Notes: generated from the sequence alone by a model not told the origin. A stretch of 55,473 bases of DNA from JABHIE01 sp964584805 (GCA_964584805.1 CAZPAY010000017.1:1-55473), one strand, 5' to 3'; shown: positions 8,902 to 17,493, numbered from the stretch's first letter. Translations and numbers: made by a program.

Positions 8902-9357
8902 TCAGCCAAACCAAATTCGCCTACGGCGGCGGCGGCGGCGGGTTTTCTTGACGCGCAAGCCGTCAACATTGAGCTGGTGCGTCGCGCGAGTAGAGCACCC
9001 GACGGCTCGCATGAGGGCCTTCCATTCTGCGCCATGCGGTGCGATTTTCACGCGCCGTGCTTTTGCGTCGGCATAGGCCACCAAGTGGGCCAACTCGTGC
9101 AACAACAAGGGCCGCATCTCATCGGGATGCCGAGCCAGCAAAATGGGGTTGAACTCAAGTACCTGATCGGTCAAACAAGCTCGCCCTAAAGTAGTGCGCA
9201 AACGACTGTTCCAGCGCCAATTCACAGTGCCGGCAAACTCAGAAACACCCCAGAGTGCACAAGCCTCGGCAATCAACGCGTCAATCGCTGCAGGTGGCCA
9301 AACCGACAACAGCCGCGCAATGGCGGGTCGCTCAGATTCAAGAGGGGTGGACGGCAC
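8902..9357 (-). CDS. SprT-like zinc metalloprotease-fold protein
   Basis: The product has 151 residues with a GTG start at 9357; no in-frame ATG fits the family length. The motif LLHELAHLVAY provides HExxH (His87, Glu88, His91), and HGAEWKALM places the third zinc-ligand His at about 108, as in SprT and the SPRTN core. The C-terminus is a run of arginines encoded largely by a CCG/CGG microrepeat, giving a strongly basic tail that may contact nucleic acid (inference). Substrate unknown. Confidence 0.85.
   Translation of the reverse strand: MPSTPLESERPAIARLLSVWPPAAIDALIAEACALWGVSEFAGTVNWRWNSRLRTTLGRACLTDQVLEFNPILLARHPDEMRPLLLHELAHLVAYADAKARRVKIAPHGAEWKALMRAVGCSTRATHQLNVDGLRVKKTRRRRRRRRIWFG
8924..8941. 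repeat. (CGG)6 microrepeat inside the sprT-like gene
   Basis: Six CGG triplets in a row. On the minus strand they are read in frame as CGC arginine codons, forming most of the poly-Arg tail of the SprT-like protein. Unit loss or gain would stay in frame. Confidence 0.9.
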
Positions 9358-9366
9358 GCCATAAGC

Positions 9367-9465
9367 CTAACTGCGCTTTTCTGTGATGCGCTCGTACAAA
9401 CATATGGCAACAAACCAACCACCTAAAAACAGAAGGGTCAATATTGCATCAGTCTGACTCAACAT
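9367..9465 (-). CDS. 32-residue single-pass membrane mini-protein
   Basis: The gene starts at the ATG at 9465 and ends at the TAG at 9367. The peptide begins MLSQTDAILTLLFLGG and continues with WFVAICLYERITEKRS: one helix of about 20 hydrophobic residues, then a charged tail, an N-out or C-in type layout. The start codon overlaps the stop of the 72-residue gene by seven bases (ATGTTGA), a classic coupling arrangement that supports translation. It is reminiscent of small CcoQ-like subunits in shape only. Function unknown. Confidence 0.6.
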   Translation of the reverse strand: MLSQTDAILTLLFLGGWFVAICLYERITEKRS

Positions 9466-9677
9466 GATGTCACCTCTTCCAGCTCGCCTTGGAAAAAGTC
9501 AAGCAGCTCTTGAACCTGCGCCGGCACAGCAGGAGGCTCAGGTAATGAATCCGGAAGCCCAAGCGGTAAACGCTCAACCAAGCGTGGCTGTGGCTTAGGG
9601 CGGGCGATGGAAGCTGCGGGGCGGCGCACGAAACGACGACGGGCAGCGGTGAGGTATTGAATGAGTGGTACTTGCAT
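9459..9677 (-). CDS. Small proline- and arginine-rich protein, unknown function
   Basis: The product has 72 residues from the ATG at 9677, with TGGAG about 11 bases upstream on the minus strand, one of the better ribosome-binding sites in this segment. The protein has a basic first half (AARRRFVRRPAASIARPKP), a proline-rich middle and an acidic amphipathic C-terminus (VQELLDFFQGELEEVTSC). It is overlapped by the 32-residue membrane gene downstream and follows the WYL regulator gene by 47 bases. No family recognised. Confidence 0.6.
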   Translation of the reverse strand: MQVPLIQYLTAARRRFVRRPAASIARPKPQPRLVERLPLGLPDSLPEPPAVPAQVQELLDFFQGELEEVTSC

Positions 9678-9724
9678 GAGTCAATCTCCAGCAAGTAGTT
9701 TCGCCAGCAGATTGTCAGCCGTTG

Positions 9725-10720
9725 TCACACATCATATTTTTTTGCCGCTTTTTTTAATTCTTCCGCAACGCGCGACCTAAGTTTTTCGGGAGCAAGGACT
9801 TCCACCTGTCCGCCCCAACCCAAAATCCAGCGCACCAGCTCAATATCGCCACGATATTGCACCTCTAAAATAGCTTGGTCACCACTCCACGAAACCACCT
9901 GCCCCTCTTGAAGCGGCTCTTCTTCCGCCACCAAACCAGCCAAATGCGAGAGCCGTATCTTGGCGGTATGGACTTCACTCGCGTGAAAAATCCCGATGCA
10001 ATCAGAGAGGTGCTCGCGCACATCAAAAGCTTGAGGAGAGAAACGCTCTTCCGTGCGGCGGGCGCCATAAATGCGGTCGAGCTTCAAGAAAATCGTCGGC
10101 CCATCGCCGCCAGCACGCACCACGATGTAAGTCGATTGATGCCGCACATAAACCGCCAACGGCTCGTAAATGGCCCATTGCGATTCTTCGGAGCTCGGCT
10201 TGCGGTAATTCAATTTCACGCGCCGATGGTTTTCGATGGCCTCTTGAATCGTGCGCAATTTTGCAGCTCGGCCTTCGTAACTTTTTCCGCCTGCGCCTTC
10301 TTGGACAAAAATAGGCCCAAGCTCGCGGAAGTGTTCCATGGCGGGCGATTGTTCAAGCTCGCGATACAACACACCCAAGCCTGCACCCAATGGAGTCGCC
10401 AAAAGCGGCTCAAGGAAATCGCGAGCAAGTGAGAGCGCGACGGCCGTTTCGGGAGGCAATTGAATGCCCGCCTCTTGCAAGTTGTCGCCAAACCACTGCT
10501 GATCATCAAAAAACCACTCCGTCTCGCCATCGGGGCGATTGCGGTCTCGCACAGGAAAGCCAACCGATGCAAGGTCATCGAGGTCGCGACGCAAAGTGCG
10601 GCCACTCGGCTCATCCGGGGCAAGCTCGTGAAGCATCTCGGCCAAGGTGTAGCCATTACCCTTACGCTGGGCGAAAACCCGCAACAAGCGCCACTGACGA
10701 AAAAATTTGGCTTGGGTCAT
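9725..10720 (-). CDS. WYL-domain transcriptional regulator (HTH + WYL + WCX)
   Basis: The product has 331 residues. The N-terminal ~65 residues form a winged helix-turn-helix (TLAEMLHELAPDEPSGRTLRRDLDDL). A middle WYL domain follows (YEPLAVYVRHQSTYIVVRA, with the YIV variant of the W-Y-L signature), then a WCX-type C-terminal domain (VRWILGWGGQVEVLAPEKL). Such proteins are cytosolic regulators that sense nucleic acids or small ligands and often control DNA-damage or defence genes. No defence system is adjacent here. The ATG overlaps the rsmD stop (ATGA), so it is co-expressed with rsmD. Confidence 0.92.
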   Translation of the reverse strand: MTQAKFFRQWRLLRVFAQRKGNGYTLAEMLHELAPDEPSGRTLRRDLDDLASVGFPVRDRNRPDGETEWFFDDQQWFGDNLQEAGIQLPPETAVALSLARDFLEPLLATPLGAGLGVLYRELEQSPAMEHFRELGPIFVQEGAGGKSYEGRAAKLRTIQEAIENHRRVKLNYRKPSSEESQWAIYEPLAVYVRHQSTYIVVRAGGDGPTIFLKLDRIYGARRTEERFSPQAFDVREHLSDCIGIFHASEVHTAKIRLSHLAGLVAEEEPLQEGQVVSWSGDQAILEVQYRGDIELVRWILGWGGQVEVLAPEKLRSRVAEELKKAAKKYDV

Positions 10721-11301
10721 GACACCACCTCGGATGGCTCGCTATCTTTGTGCCACCAATACAAGGACGCCGAGCCATAATCGCGACGCTCGATGCCGGG
10801 CAACTCGGCCAACTCATCGTCAGTTAGCATGCCTTTTGGTGTGTGCGCAATTGCACAACCGCCTGGCCGCAAACCCGCGCACAGGCCGCAAAACAACGCC
10901 CAAGCCTTGATTCTGGCCGTGCCGCCCTTGCGGAAGTCGTCATAAGGTGGGTCAAAGAAAACGACATCGGGCGGTTCTAGGTTACCTGGCAAAGTATGGG
11001 CATCAGCCTGATGGATTTGCAGGCGGTCGGCGACACGAATCAACTCAGCATTCTCGCGAATCTGACGCACCGCTTTTGCATTGAGTTCAATCGCCACCGC
11101 CTGGCGCGCACCTCGTGAAAGAGCCTCGAGGCTCAAGATGCCTGAGCCAGCGTAAACATCCCAAAAGAGCGCATCGTGTATCAGGCCGCCGATGTGATTA
11201 AAAACGCCTTCCCGCGCGCGCTCGACCAGGGGGCGAGTGGCGGTAACTTTGGGCACTTTTAATTTGCGCCCGCGATGTTCTCCGGCGGTAATGCGAAGCA
11301 T
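10717..11301 (-). CDS. rsmD: 16S rRNA (guanine966-N2)-methyltransferase RsmD
   Basis: The product has 194 residues from the ATG at 11301. It opens with the RsmD hallmark MLRITAGEHRGRKLKVP and RPLVERAREGVFN, then the SAM-binding segment DVYAGSGILSLEALSRGA, and the catalytic motif VFFDPPYDD (the N6/N2-type D/N-PP-Y motif). It methylates G966 of 16S rRNA during 30S assembly. The open frame continues upstream through the divergent pdxJ gene, but that part is spurious. It is divergent from pdxJ with only 21 bases between start codons, so promoters must overlap the coding sequences or serve both. Confidence 0.94.
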   Translation of the reverse strand: MLRITAGEHRGRKLKVPKVTATRPLVERAREGVFNHIGGLIHDALFWDVYAGSGILSLEALSRGARQAVAIELNAKAVRQIRENAELIRVADRLQIHQADAHTLPGNLEPPDVVFFDPPYDDFRKGGTARIKAWALFCGLCAGLRPGGCAIAHTPKGMLTDDELAELPGIERRDYGSASLYWWHKDSEPSEVVS

Positions 11302-11322
11302 AGAGCGTAGAATACACGCGAC

Positions 11323-12057
11323 ATGCCTCGTCTCCACGTGAACATCGACCATGTTGCGACTGTGCGCCAAGCGCGTCGTGACGCCCAACCTGACCCTGTG
11401 CTCGCCGCCGGCATTGCTGAGCTTGCAGGCGCCAACGGTATTACTGTGCATTTGCGCGAAGATCGCCGGCACATTCAAGACCGCGATGTGCGCATTTTGC
11501 GCGAAACGGTCAAAACGCTCTTGAATCTCGAGATGGCCCTGACGGACGAAATGATCGCACACGCCGTCCAAATCAAACCCGACCAAGTCTGCGTGGTACC
11601 GGAAAGCCGCGAAGAGCTCACCACCGAAGGCGGGTTAGATGCCGATGGTTGCCTCGACCGGCTCACCGACGCAACGGCCCAACTCAAAACAGCGGGCATC
11701 GAGGTCAGCGTGTTTGTTGACCCCGAACCCAACGCGATTGAGGCCGCCGCCAAAGCGGGTGCGGATTATGTTGAATTGCATACGGGTGCATACGCAAACG
11801 CCAAAGGTCATCATCGCGAAAACGAATTAAAGCGACTCGAAACCGCGGCGCATTACGCGCACGAGCTCGGCTTGCGCATCAACGCGGGCCATGGCCTTGA
11901 TTATGAAAATGTCATGCCCATCGCACAGCTTCCGCATATCGAAGAACTCAACATTGGCTACGCAATCATTGCGCGCTCGATTTACATCGGTCTCGATCAA
12001 GCCGTGCGTGAAATGCAAGACCGCATCTTGTCTGCCGCGCCGCCCGACGAGGCTTAA
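11323..12057 (+). CDS. pdxJ: Pyridoxine 5'-phosphate synthase PdxJ
   Basis: The product has 244 residues, the usual family length. PdxJ is a TIM-barrel enzyme that condenses deoxyxylulose-5-phosphate with 1-amino-acetone-3-phosphate (made by PdxA) to give pyridoxine 5'-phosphate. Diagnostic stretches are LHVNIDHVATVRQAR, HLREDRRHIQDRDV (active-site region), SVFVDPEPNAIEAA and the C-terminal phosphate-binding IEELNIGYAIIARSI. The partner gene pdxA lies about 10 kb away at 21979. Confidence 0.97.
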   Translation: MPRLHVNIDHVATVRQARRDAQPDPVLAAGIAELAGANGITVHLREDRRHIQDRDVRILRETVKTLLNLEMALTDEMIAHAVQIKPDQVCVVPESREELTTEGGLDADGCLDRLTDATAQLKTAGIEVSVFVDPEPNAIEAAAKAGADYVELHTGAYANAKGHHRENELKRLETAAHYAHELGLRINAGHGLDYENVMPIAQLPHIEELNIGYAIIARSIYIGLDQAVREMQDRILSAAPPDEA

Positions 12058-12087
12058 TCGCCCCCACTTTTCTCTCAAACTAGCGAC

Positions 12088-13182
12088 ATGCCCACTCGGA
12101 AAAACATCTATGTCAATGCGCGTTTTTTAACCGCGCCATTGACTGGGATGCAGCGATTCGGTCGAGAGTTTTTACGCGCCTGGGACGACATGCTCGAAGA
12201 CGGCACAATCGACAGCTCCCTTTATGAATTCGTTTTGCTGACACCGGAAAAGCCGAACGATATGCCCGAGCTCAAGCATATGCGCCTGAAAGTTGCCGGA
12301 GCCCTGCGCTCGCACTTTTGGGAGCAATTCAGTTTGCCTCTCTTGGCGCGTGATGGTTTTTTAATCAACCTTGCTAATACTGCGCCTGCATTCAAAACAC
12401 AGCAAGCCTTGTTGTTGCATGACCTACAGGTCTGGGCCCGCCCCTCTACACATTCGCGTGGCTTCAATGCACTATATAACTTTGTCGTGCCTCTCGCTGT
12501 GCGCAACGCAAAAGCAGTACTTTGCCCGAGCGAATCGACAGCAAAAGAAATGCTGAAGTATTTCAAGCACCCCTTTGAGAAAACAATCGTCACTCAAGAG
12601 GGCCACGAACATGTTTTGCGTACTCCGAGCAACAACTCCATTCTCGCGCAACATGATTTGCAGAATGGTGGATACCTTCTCGCCGTAAGCTCGCTCAACC
12701 CAAACAAAAACTTCCTTGCCATCCTGCAAGCCATGAAGTTGGCTGATATCCACATTCCTTTTGTGATTGCTGGCGGAACAAACCCCAAGGTCTTTGCCGG
12801 TCACGGTATTGATCAATTGCCTGAGGAGATTCTTCATGTCGGCCGCGTCACGGATGGTGAATTGCGCGCGCTATATGAAAATGCACTCGGTTTTGTTTAC
12901 CCCAGTTTTTACGAAGGGTGGGGCCTTCCTCCAGGGGAAGCCATGCAATTGGGCTGCCCGGTTGTTTCGAGCGACACATCGTCTCTGCCCGAAGTTTGCG
13001 GCGACGCGGTGCTTTATTGCGACCCAGCTGATACCTCGAGTTTGGCCGCGCAAATTAAGCGACTCGTTGACGAGCCAGGCTTGCGCGAAGAATTACGCGA
13101 AAAAGGCACAAAGCAAATTGCGCGCTTCTCATGGAGAAAAAGCGCGCAAAAAGCGTGGTTGGGTATTGAAGCTTGCCTTTAA
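12088..13182 (+). CDS. GT4-family glycosyltransferase
   Basis: The product has 364 residues. It has a GT-B fold with an N-terminal acceptor domain (TGMQRFGREFLRAW, the glycine-containing loop of GT4 enzymes) and a C-terminal donor domain. The donor site is clear: YPSFYEGWGLPPGEAMQLGCP carries the E-x7-E motif, and SSDTSSLPEVCGDAVLYCDP follows. Such enzymes transfer mannose or another sugar from a nucleotide donor to a growing glycan at the cytoplasmic face. It lies 30 bases after pdxJ and may be co-transcribed. Donor and acceptor are unknown; polysaccharide genes elsewhere in the window suggest an envelope role (inference). Confidence 0.92.
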   Translation: MPTRKNIYVNARFLTAPLTGMQRFGREFLRAWDDMLEDGTIDSSLYEFVLLTPEKPNDMPELKHMRLKVAGALRSHFWEQFSLPLLARDGFLINLANTAPAFKTQQALLLHDLQVWARPSTHSRGFNALYNFVVPLAVRNAKAVLCPSESTAKEMLKYFKHPFEKTIVTQEGHEHVLRTPSNNSILAQHDLQNGGYLLAVSSLNPNKNFLAILQAMKLADIHIPFVIAGGTNPKVFAGHGIDQLPEEILHVGRVTDGELRALYENALGFVYPSFYEGWGLPPGEAMQLGCPVVSSDTSSLPEVCGDAVLYCDPADTSSLAAQIKRLVDEPGLREELREKGTKQIARFSWRKSAQKAWLGIEACL

Positions 13183-13210
13183 TGCTGGCTCGGCAACCCC
13201 TGCATTAAAG
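13177..13210. terminator. Inverted repeat between convergent genes, possible bidirectional terminator
   Basis: CTTTAATGC (13177-13185) is the exact reverse complement of GCATTAAAG (13202-13210), separated by 16 bases. It sits between the stop codons of the GT4 gene and the secreted-protein gene on the opposite strand. Neither side has a strong T tract, so termination is plausible but unproven. Confidence 0.5.
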
Positions 13211-13211
13211 A

Positions 13212-14057
13212 TTAAAAGTCAAGCTCTTCTTCACCCATGTCGGGGCCTTGCTGCATAGCGGCCATTTGAATCATGGCGGTCATGTCTTGCACCATCTTGC
13301 CTTCAGGTGGGGTGTAATCAAAAGTACCTTTGTCGAACGCCTCGACCATTTTGGAGTTAGACACCGTAAGTTTAAGGGTTTGGCTCTCTTCTTTTGCCGC
13401 TGCCGTGAATGAGATGGGGAACCAAGTTTTAGCGGAGAAAACTGCCGTAGCGCCATCATTTTCATCGCCCATAGAGAAAGTGCGCGTGCCTTCTTTGCCT
13501 TCAATTTCTTTTGGCGCATCTTCTGCCGAAAACGCGAGAGCACCTGTTTCCTCCAGCATGGCCATAATGGCATCGGGGCTGGAGAGTTCTTCAAAATCAG
13601 GTAAAACGCTCAAATCAATTTTGACAATCTCAAAAGGCAGGCCCGCTTTCATTTCAGGTGGTAAATTCAACTCAGCATGAAAAATACCACCATTTAAAAC
13701 GATTACCGCAGAGCCACTCATCTCGCCTTGCATAGGGTCGCTCATGTTGAACTCAACATTCAGGCGGAGGTGAAGCAAGTCTTGATAGGTGACATGACCC
13801 TTAACATCGAATGTTGCTTTTCCGCCATCAGCCATCGGGCTATCTTGAGACCCAGCGACAACAAAGTCAGATTCCCATGACTTTTTCAGAAGTGCCACGA
13901 GGCCTGCTTGGATTTCAGCCGCGGGGTCTGAAACGGCCTCTACTGCGCAACACGCGGGCTCGCCCAGGGAAACTTTTGCCTTGCAGCAGTCAGCGTCTTG
14001 AGCAGCGAGGGGTGAGAGCAGGGCTAGACCTGCAAAAAGGGTGGTGAGTATTTTCAT
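13212..14057 (-). CDS. Secreted protein, possibly LolA/DUF2092-like
   Basis: The product has 281 residues. A signal peptide (MKILTTLFAGLALLSPLAAQ, predicted cut before DADCC) is followed by two vicinal cysteine pairs (DADCC, PACC), then a domain of alternating beta segments (ADGGKATFDVKGHVTYQDLLHLRL and onward, ending FDYTPPEGKMVQDMT). The F-x-Y-x-P-P-E-G ending is reminiscent of LolA/DUF2092 proteins, which have a half-barrel that shields lipid or hydrophobic ligands; this assignment is an inference. The C-terminus is Met- and Glu-rich. It faces the GT4 gene. Confidence 0.8.
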   Translation of the reverse strand: MKILTTLFAGLALLSPLAAQDADCCKAKVSLGEPACCAVEAVSDPAAEIQAGLVALLKKSWESDFVVAGSQDSPMADGGKATFDVKGHVTYQDLLHLRLNVEFNMSDPMQGEMSGSAVIVLNGGIFHAELNLPPEMKAGLPFEIVKIDLSVLPDFEELSSPDAIMAMLEETGALAFSAEDAPKEIEGKEGTRTFSMGDENDGATAVFSAKTWFPISFTAAAKEESQTLKLTVSNSKMVEAFDKGTFDYTPPEGKMVQDMTAMIQMAAMQQGPDMGEEELDF

Positions 14058-14134
14058 CGTTAGTGTGGCGTATGCCGAAGCCTCATTCTAAGGCCGTGCC
14101 CCAATTACGGGTGCCCTGATTCTGCGTTAGCGCT

Positions 14135-14650
14135 TTACGGCCAAAAGGTCATCGACAGCCAAACTACTTGAAAAATGCCGACTGCCAATTTCAGCCCCTT
14201 GCCCGCAAGTGAACCAAAAAATGCGCCCCAACCTGCGCCCATGAGCTCATTCCAGCTACGACCCGCAAAGATCATTTCAAAGGCGACGGCACCCAAGAAG
14301 GCCCCTGCCGCAGCGCCAAAGAGTGTGCCAACCACGGGAATAGGAATCAAAAAAGTTAAGCTAAGTGCGCCGACGAAGCCTCCGACGAATGCGCCAAACA
14401 TGCCCGACCTGCCGGCTCCGCCCGCCTTTGCAAACTTTGCGGCCATAACAGTATCAGCAATTTCGACCAACAGCGCAGCGCCAAACAATACGCTGAAGGG
14501 AAGCCATCCGCCCCCTAGCCAGAGCGGAGAAATGAGCCCGGCCAAAGCGATAAGCCAATTGCCGGGCAAGCCAAGTGGAATCAAAATCAAGCCGAGCAAT
14601 GCAACGACGATGCCAGAGCCAACGAGCAGGAATTCAAGGAAGGCGTCCAT
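14135..14650 (-). CDS. DUF456 family integral membrane protein
   Basis: The product has 171 residues, very hydrophobic. The opening segment (GLILIPLGLPGNWLIALAGL) carries the GLPG sequence typical of DUF456. Glycine-rich helices follow (GAFVGGFVGALSLTFLIPIP, GTLFGAAAGAFLGAVAFEM, MGAGWGAFFGSLAGKGLKL), giving about four to five membrane segments. The family has no established function. It is divergent from the ABC ATPase gene, with 31 bases between starts. Confidence 0.9.
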   Translation of the reverse strand: MDAFLEFLLVGSGIVVALLGLILIPLGLPGNWLIALAGLISPLWLGGGWLPFSVLFGAALLVEIADTVMAAKFAKAGGAGRSGMFGAFVGGFVGALSLTFLIPIPVVGTLFGAAAGAFLGAVAFEMIFAGRSWNELMGAGWGAFFGSLAGKGLKLAVGIFQVVWLSMTFWP

Positions 14651-14681
14651 GCTGAAAGCATAGCGTGTTTACACTGAATCC

Positions 14682-15566
14682 ATGATTCGCGCGCAAGGCA
14701 TCTCGAAAGCATATGGCGGCACGCCTGTGTTACACGACGTGTCCCTTGATATTCAAGGTGGCGAAATACTTGGCTTGGTTGGCCCAAACGGGGCGGGAAA
14801 GACGACTTTCTTAAAGTGCCTGCTTGGTGTCGCGTTTGCCGATTCGGGGCACGCCACAATTGACTCGTTTTGCACTCGAAGCCAATCGGTTTCCGTTCGA
14901 AAAACCGTGGGCTATGCGCCGAGCGATGTTTCTCTTTATGACCGCCTCAACGCGTCCGAGACGCTTCGATTTGCGCTTGCGGGTTATCCGAACGCGCAGT
15001 TACAAATGGGCCTTGGGTTGTTCGACACTTTTCAACTACCCACACAACAGCCCGTCGGCGAATTCAGTCATGGCATGAAACGCAAGTTGTTGCTCACTTG
15101 CGCACTCGCCAGCAATGCGCCCAATCTCATACTCGATGAGCCCATGGAGGGCCTCGACCCCGAAGCGCGACGGCTGGTCGAAGCCATGCTCACAACTGCC
15201 GCACAAAATGGGAAGTGCATTTTATTTTCCTCGCACGACCTCGCCTCCGTTGAGCGAGTTTGTCATGCAGTCGCTTTTTTACGCGAGGGCCTTTTGCTTG
15301 AGCAAGCACCTTTGAGTGAAATTCTTGAGCGCGCATCGCGGCACATCCAACTCACTTTTCGCGAAGCTCTCACCATCGACCGCCTTCCTCAAGAAAATGG
15401 AATGCGATGGGTGGGGGGAGACACACGGTGGGTCCTCACATTTAACGGTCCAGCCGAAAAAGCGCTTGCCCAAATATCCCATCTGCCCATTGCAAGTCTG
15501 CGTGATTCTTCTGCCGGGCTTGAAGATGTCTTTGAGGCCCTCTACCGCAGTGAGGCGCCAGCATGA
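14682..15566 (+). CDS. ABC transporter ATP-binding protein (ABC-2 type)
   Basis: The product has 294 residues. Walker A is GPNGAGKT (residues 34-41), the signature is degenerate (FSHGMKRKLLLTCAL in place of LSGGQ), Walker B is NLILDEP with the D-loop MEGLDPEARR, and the H-loop lies in LFSSHDLASV. The C-terminal ~80 residues resemble the extra domain of exporters such as the NatA/CcmA group. Its stop overlaps the permease start (ATGA), so the two form one transporter. The exported substrate is unknown. Confidence 0.93.
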   Translation: MIRAQGISKAYGGTPVLHDVSLDIQGGEILGLVGPNGAGKTTFLKCLLGVAFADSGHATIDSFCTRSQSVSVRKTVGYAPSDVSLYDRLNASETLRFALAGYPNAQLQMGLGLFDTFQLPTQQPVGEFSHGMKRKLLLTCALASNAPNLILDEPMEGLDPEARRLVEAMLTTAAQNGKCILFSSHDLASVERVCHAVAFLREGLLLEQAPLSEILERASRHIQLTFREALTIDRLPQENGMRWVGGDTRWVLTFNGPAEKALAQISHLPIASLRDSSAGLEDVFEALYRSEAPA

Positions 15567-16330
15567 TTGCCTCTCATTTCATTCGTGAAAACCGATTCCT
15601 CACCATTGGCTACTTCATGCTCTTGCATATCGCCGGCGGGCTTGCCGTTTTTTATTGGCCCGAATTGCGTGATCAAATTGACCTCATCGTTCAGTTGATT
15701 CCACTCGATGGCGTGCGCCGTTTTGCTGAGGCCTTTCAAGACCAGGGCTATTGGGCTTACTTTGATGCCCAGATTTTATTCAAAGGTGGCGGAATGGTGG
15801 CAACGGCCGTTGCCGGGCTCATTGGCTCTAGCCTCATTGCTCGCGAGGCCGATCGCAACACGGCAGAATTCCTTCTTTCGCGACCCCTCTCTCGAGGGCA
15901 CATTCTCTTCCAACGGTGGCTTGCTGGATGTGGCATGACGCTCATTCCATTTTTCTCAAGTGTTATTTTCTGCTGGGCACTTTCGCCGCAAATCGATGAG
16001 TCTCTTGACTTAAGTCGGCTCCTTGCATCTACCGCACACGTTGCACTTTTCATCATCGCTGTTTTCAATGCGACCATTTGGCTGTCGTCGCACAGCACAC
16101 AACAGTTAAGGGCTGCGATTATCGTCCTGGGCATCCTTATGCTGAACTTGGCAATTTATCTTGTCAAACATATTTGGAATTACTCCCTGTTTAACATCAT
16201 TGACCTCGATGTGCTTCTCCCCCTTGCTGACAGAGGCCTCTATCCATGGAAAGAGACCGCAACTCTCATTGCAGCCTCTTTGGCTTTCTATCTCTTTGCT
16301 TGGCGCAGTTTCTCGCGGCGAGACTTTTAA
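15563..16330 (+). CDS. ABC-2 type transporter permease
   Basis: The product has 255 residues with about six hydrophobic segments. The stretch IGSSLIAREADRNTAEFLLSRPLSRGHILFQRW is typical of ABC-2 permeases: a cytoplasmic loop after helix two that couples to the ATPase. Later helices include VALFIIAVFNATIWL and AAIIVLGILMLNLAIYLV. It pairs with the ATPase encoded just upstream. Its stop overlaps the stop of the convergent GNAT gene by a few bases. Confidence 0.9.
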   Translation: MIASHFIRENRFLTIGYFMLLHIAGGLAVFYWPELRDQIDLIVQLIPLDGVRRFAEAFQDQGYWAYFDAQILFKGGGMVATAVAGLIGSSLIAREADRNTAEFLLSRPLSRGHILFQRWLAGCGMTLIPFFSSVIFCWALSPQIDESLDLSRLLASTAHVALFIIAVFNATIWLSSHSTQQLRAAIIVLGILMLNLAIYLVKHIWNYSLFNIIDLDVLLPLADRGLYPWKETATLIAASLAFYLFAWRSFSRRDF

Positions 16331-17493
16331 TTTTCGAGCACGAAATCGCCCGCGGCAAAATGCCACTTGCTTGCGTCAAGTAAATCTGTTTGAACAGATT
16401 TTGACGAAGCATCGGCCATGCGACTCCATAAAGGGACGGCAATCATTGGCTTGGATGCACCGAGTGTTGTTGGCGAATAGCCTTTCATCACCTTTGCGGC
16501 AAGGGTGTTTGTCGTTGGAGAAAAACGGATCTTCGCATAACCCTTGATTGCAGCTTGCTGCTCTGCATGTTGCAGCAAGGACGCCGCTACTTTTTCGTCT
16601 TTACCACACATCAAGTCGACAATCGTCGCAATTGAGTTGCCGTCGTCTTTTCTATACTTGACAATGACATAGCCAACAGCTTTGTCGGCATCACGCGCAA
16701 CATAAGCCGTGTGTTGCCCCGGGGAAGATTTACCGTATCGCCAATCTAATTGCCGAGCCGTACGCGCCATTAAAACAGAATATTGATCGCGAACATGATG
16801 CCAGATTTGATTAAACACTTTTCCGTATGTCTTCTCTTCCGAAATGGTCAAATTGCCTGCGGCCACATCATCACTAGGCAATAGATTGAGTTGCTTTTCG
16901 CGAGCAACCATCTGGAACAGTTCTTGGTAACCAAACCAACGCCGGCCAGCAGCACAAACGCGCGAATGTTTGCATTGACCAAAAGCCATTACACCCCCGC
17001 GGTTTGAGAGCTGTTGCAAACAATGCGCACCAACTGCGCGAGTCAAGGAACCACCTCGGTAGTCCTTATGAACTACATTTTCACCCGCTTCATAAATCAA
17101 CTGCATTGACCCTGCCACCCAAACCTGTCGAGGCAGCAAAGCAAAAGAGGCTACGGCATCGCCCTCTTCGTTGAGAATGACGGAGCCGACGGGGACTCCG
17201 GCAGGGCTCTTCCAAAAAGCCCACAAGTACTCTGAGAAATCGCGTGCGGGCAAACCCTTTTCCTCACGCACTTGGTTGAATAACCAATTGATTTTCCCAG
17301 CATGCATATCATCCAGAGCAAAAAGCGTTAGGCCCTCAGGTATTTCTGGAATCACGGGAAGAGTCGCCTCCTCTGCCAAAATCCGCGCCGCAGTGCCGTC
17401 GGCAATTGGCGCGCGCATGTAGAACGCCTCTCGGCGTGGAGAATGTAGGTTTATCCCGTTAGCGGGAATGTGGGCAAAGTGGTGCTGTTGCAT
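16327..17493 (-). CDS. GNAT-like acyltransferase (GNAT_acetyltr_9 type), paralogue 1
   Basis: The product has 388 residues from the ATG at 17493 with GAGGG about 10 bases upstream; a GTG at 17520 is also in frame. The first ~65 residues are not conserved with the neighbour; the rest aligns with it: FWKSPAGVPVGSV, VVHKDYRGGSLT (acetyl-CoA loop region), GRRWFGYQELFQM, LDWRYGKSSPG, and a C-terminal SKWHFAAGDFVLE. This two-domain GNAT layout occurs in polysaccharide and cell-surface gene sets, where members probably acylate sugars or amino acids (family-level inference). The acyl donor and acceptor are unknown. Confidence 0.8.
   Translation of the reverse strand: MQQHHFAHIPANGINLHSPRREAFYMRAPIADGTAARILAEEATLPVIPEIPEGLTLFALDDMHAGKINWLFNQVREEKGLPARDFSEYLWAFWKSPAGVPVGSVILNEEGDAVASFALLPRQVWVAGSMQLIYEAGENVVHKDYRGGSLTRAVGAHCLQQLSNRGGVMAFGQCKHSRVCAAGRRWFGYQELFQMVAREKQLNLLPSDDVAAGNLTISEEKTYGKVFNQIWHHVRDQYSVLMARTARQLDWRYGKSSPGQHTAYVARDADKAVGYVIVKYRKDDGNSIATIVDLMCGKDEKVAASLLQHAEQQAAIKGYAKIRFSPTTNTLAAKVMKGYSPTTLGASKPMIAVPLWSRMADASSKSVQTDLLDASKWHFAAGDFVLEN

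Noticed and set aside
8883..9035. N-terminal extension of ManA
   Set aside because: It overlaps the SprT-like gene on the same strand and does not match the family N-terminus.
11302..11586. Upstream extension of the RsmD frame
   Set aside because: It runs antisense through pdxJ and is unlike RsmD; MLRITAGEH at 11301 is the family start.
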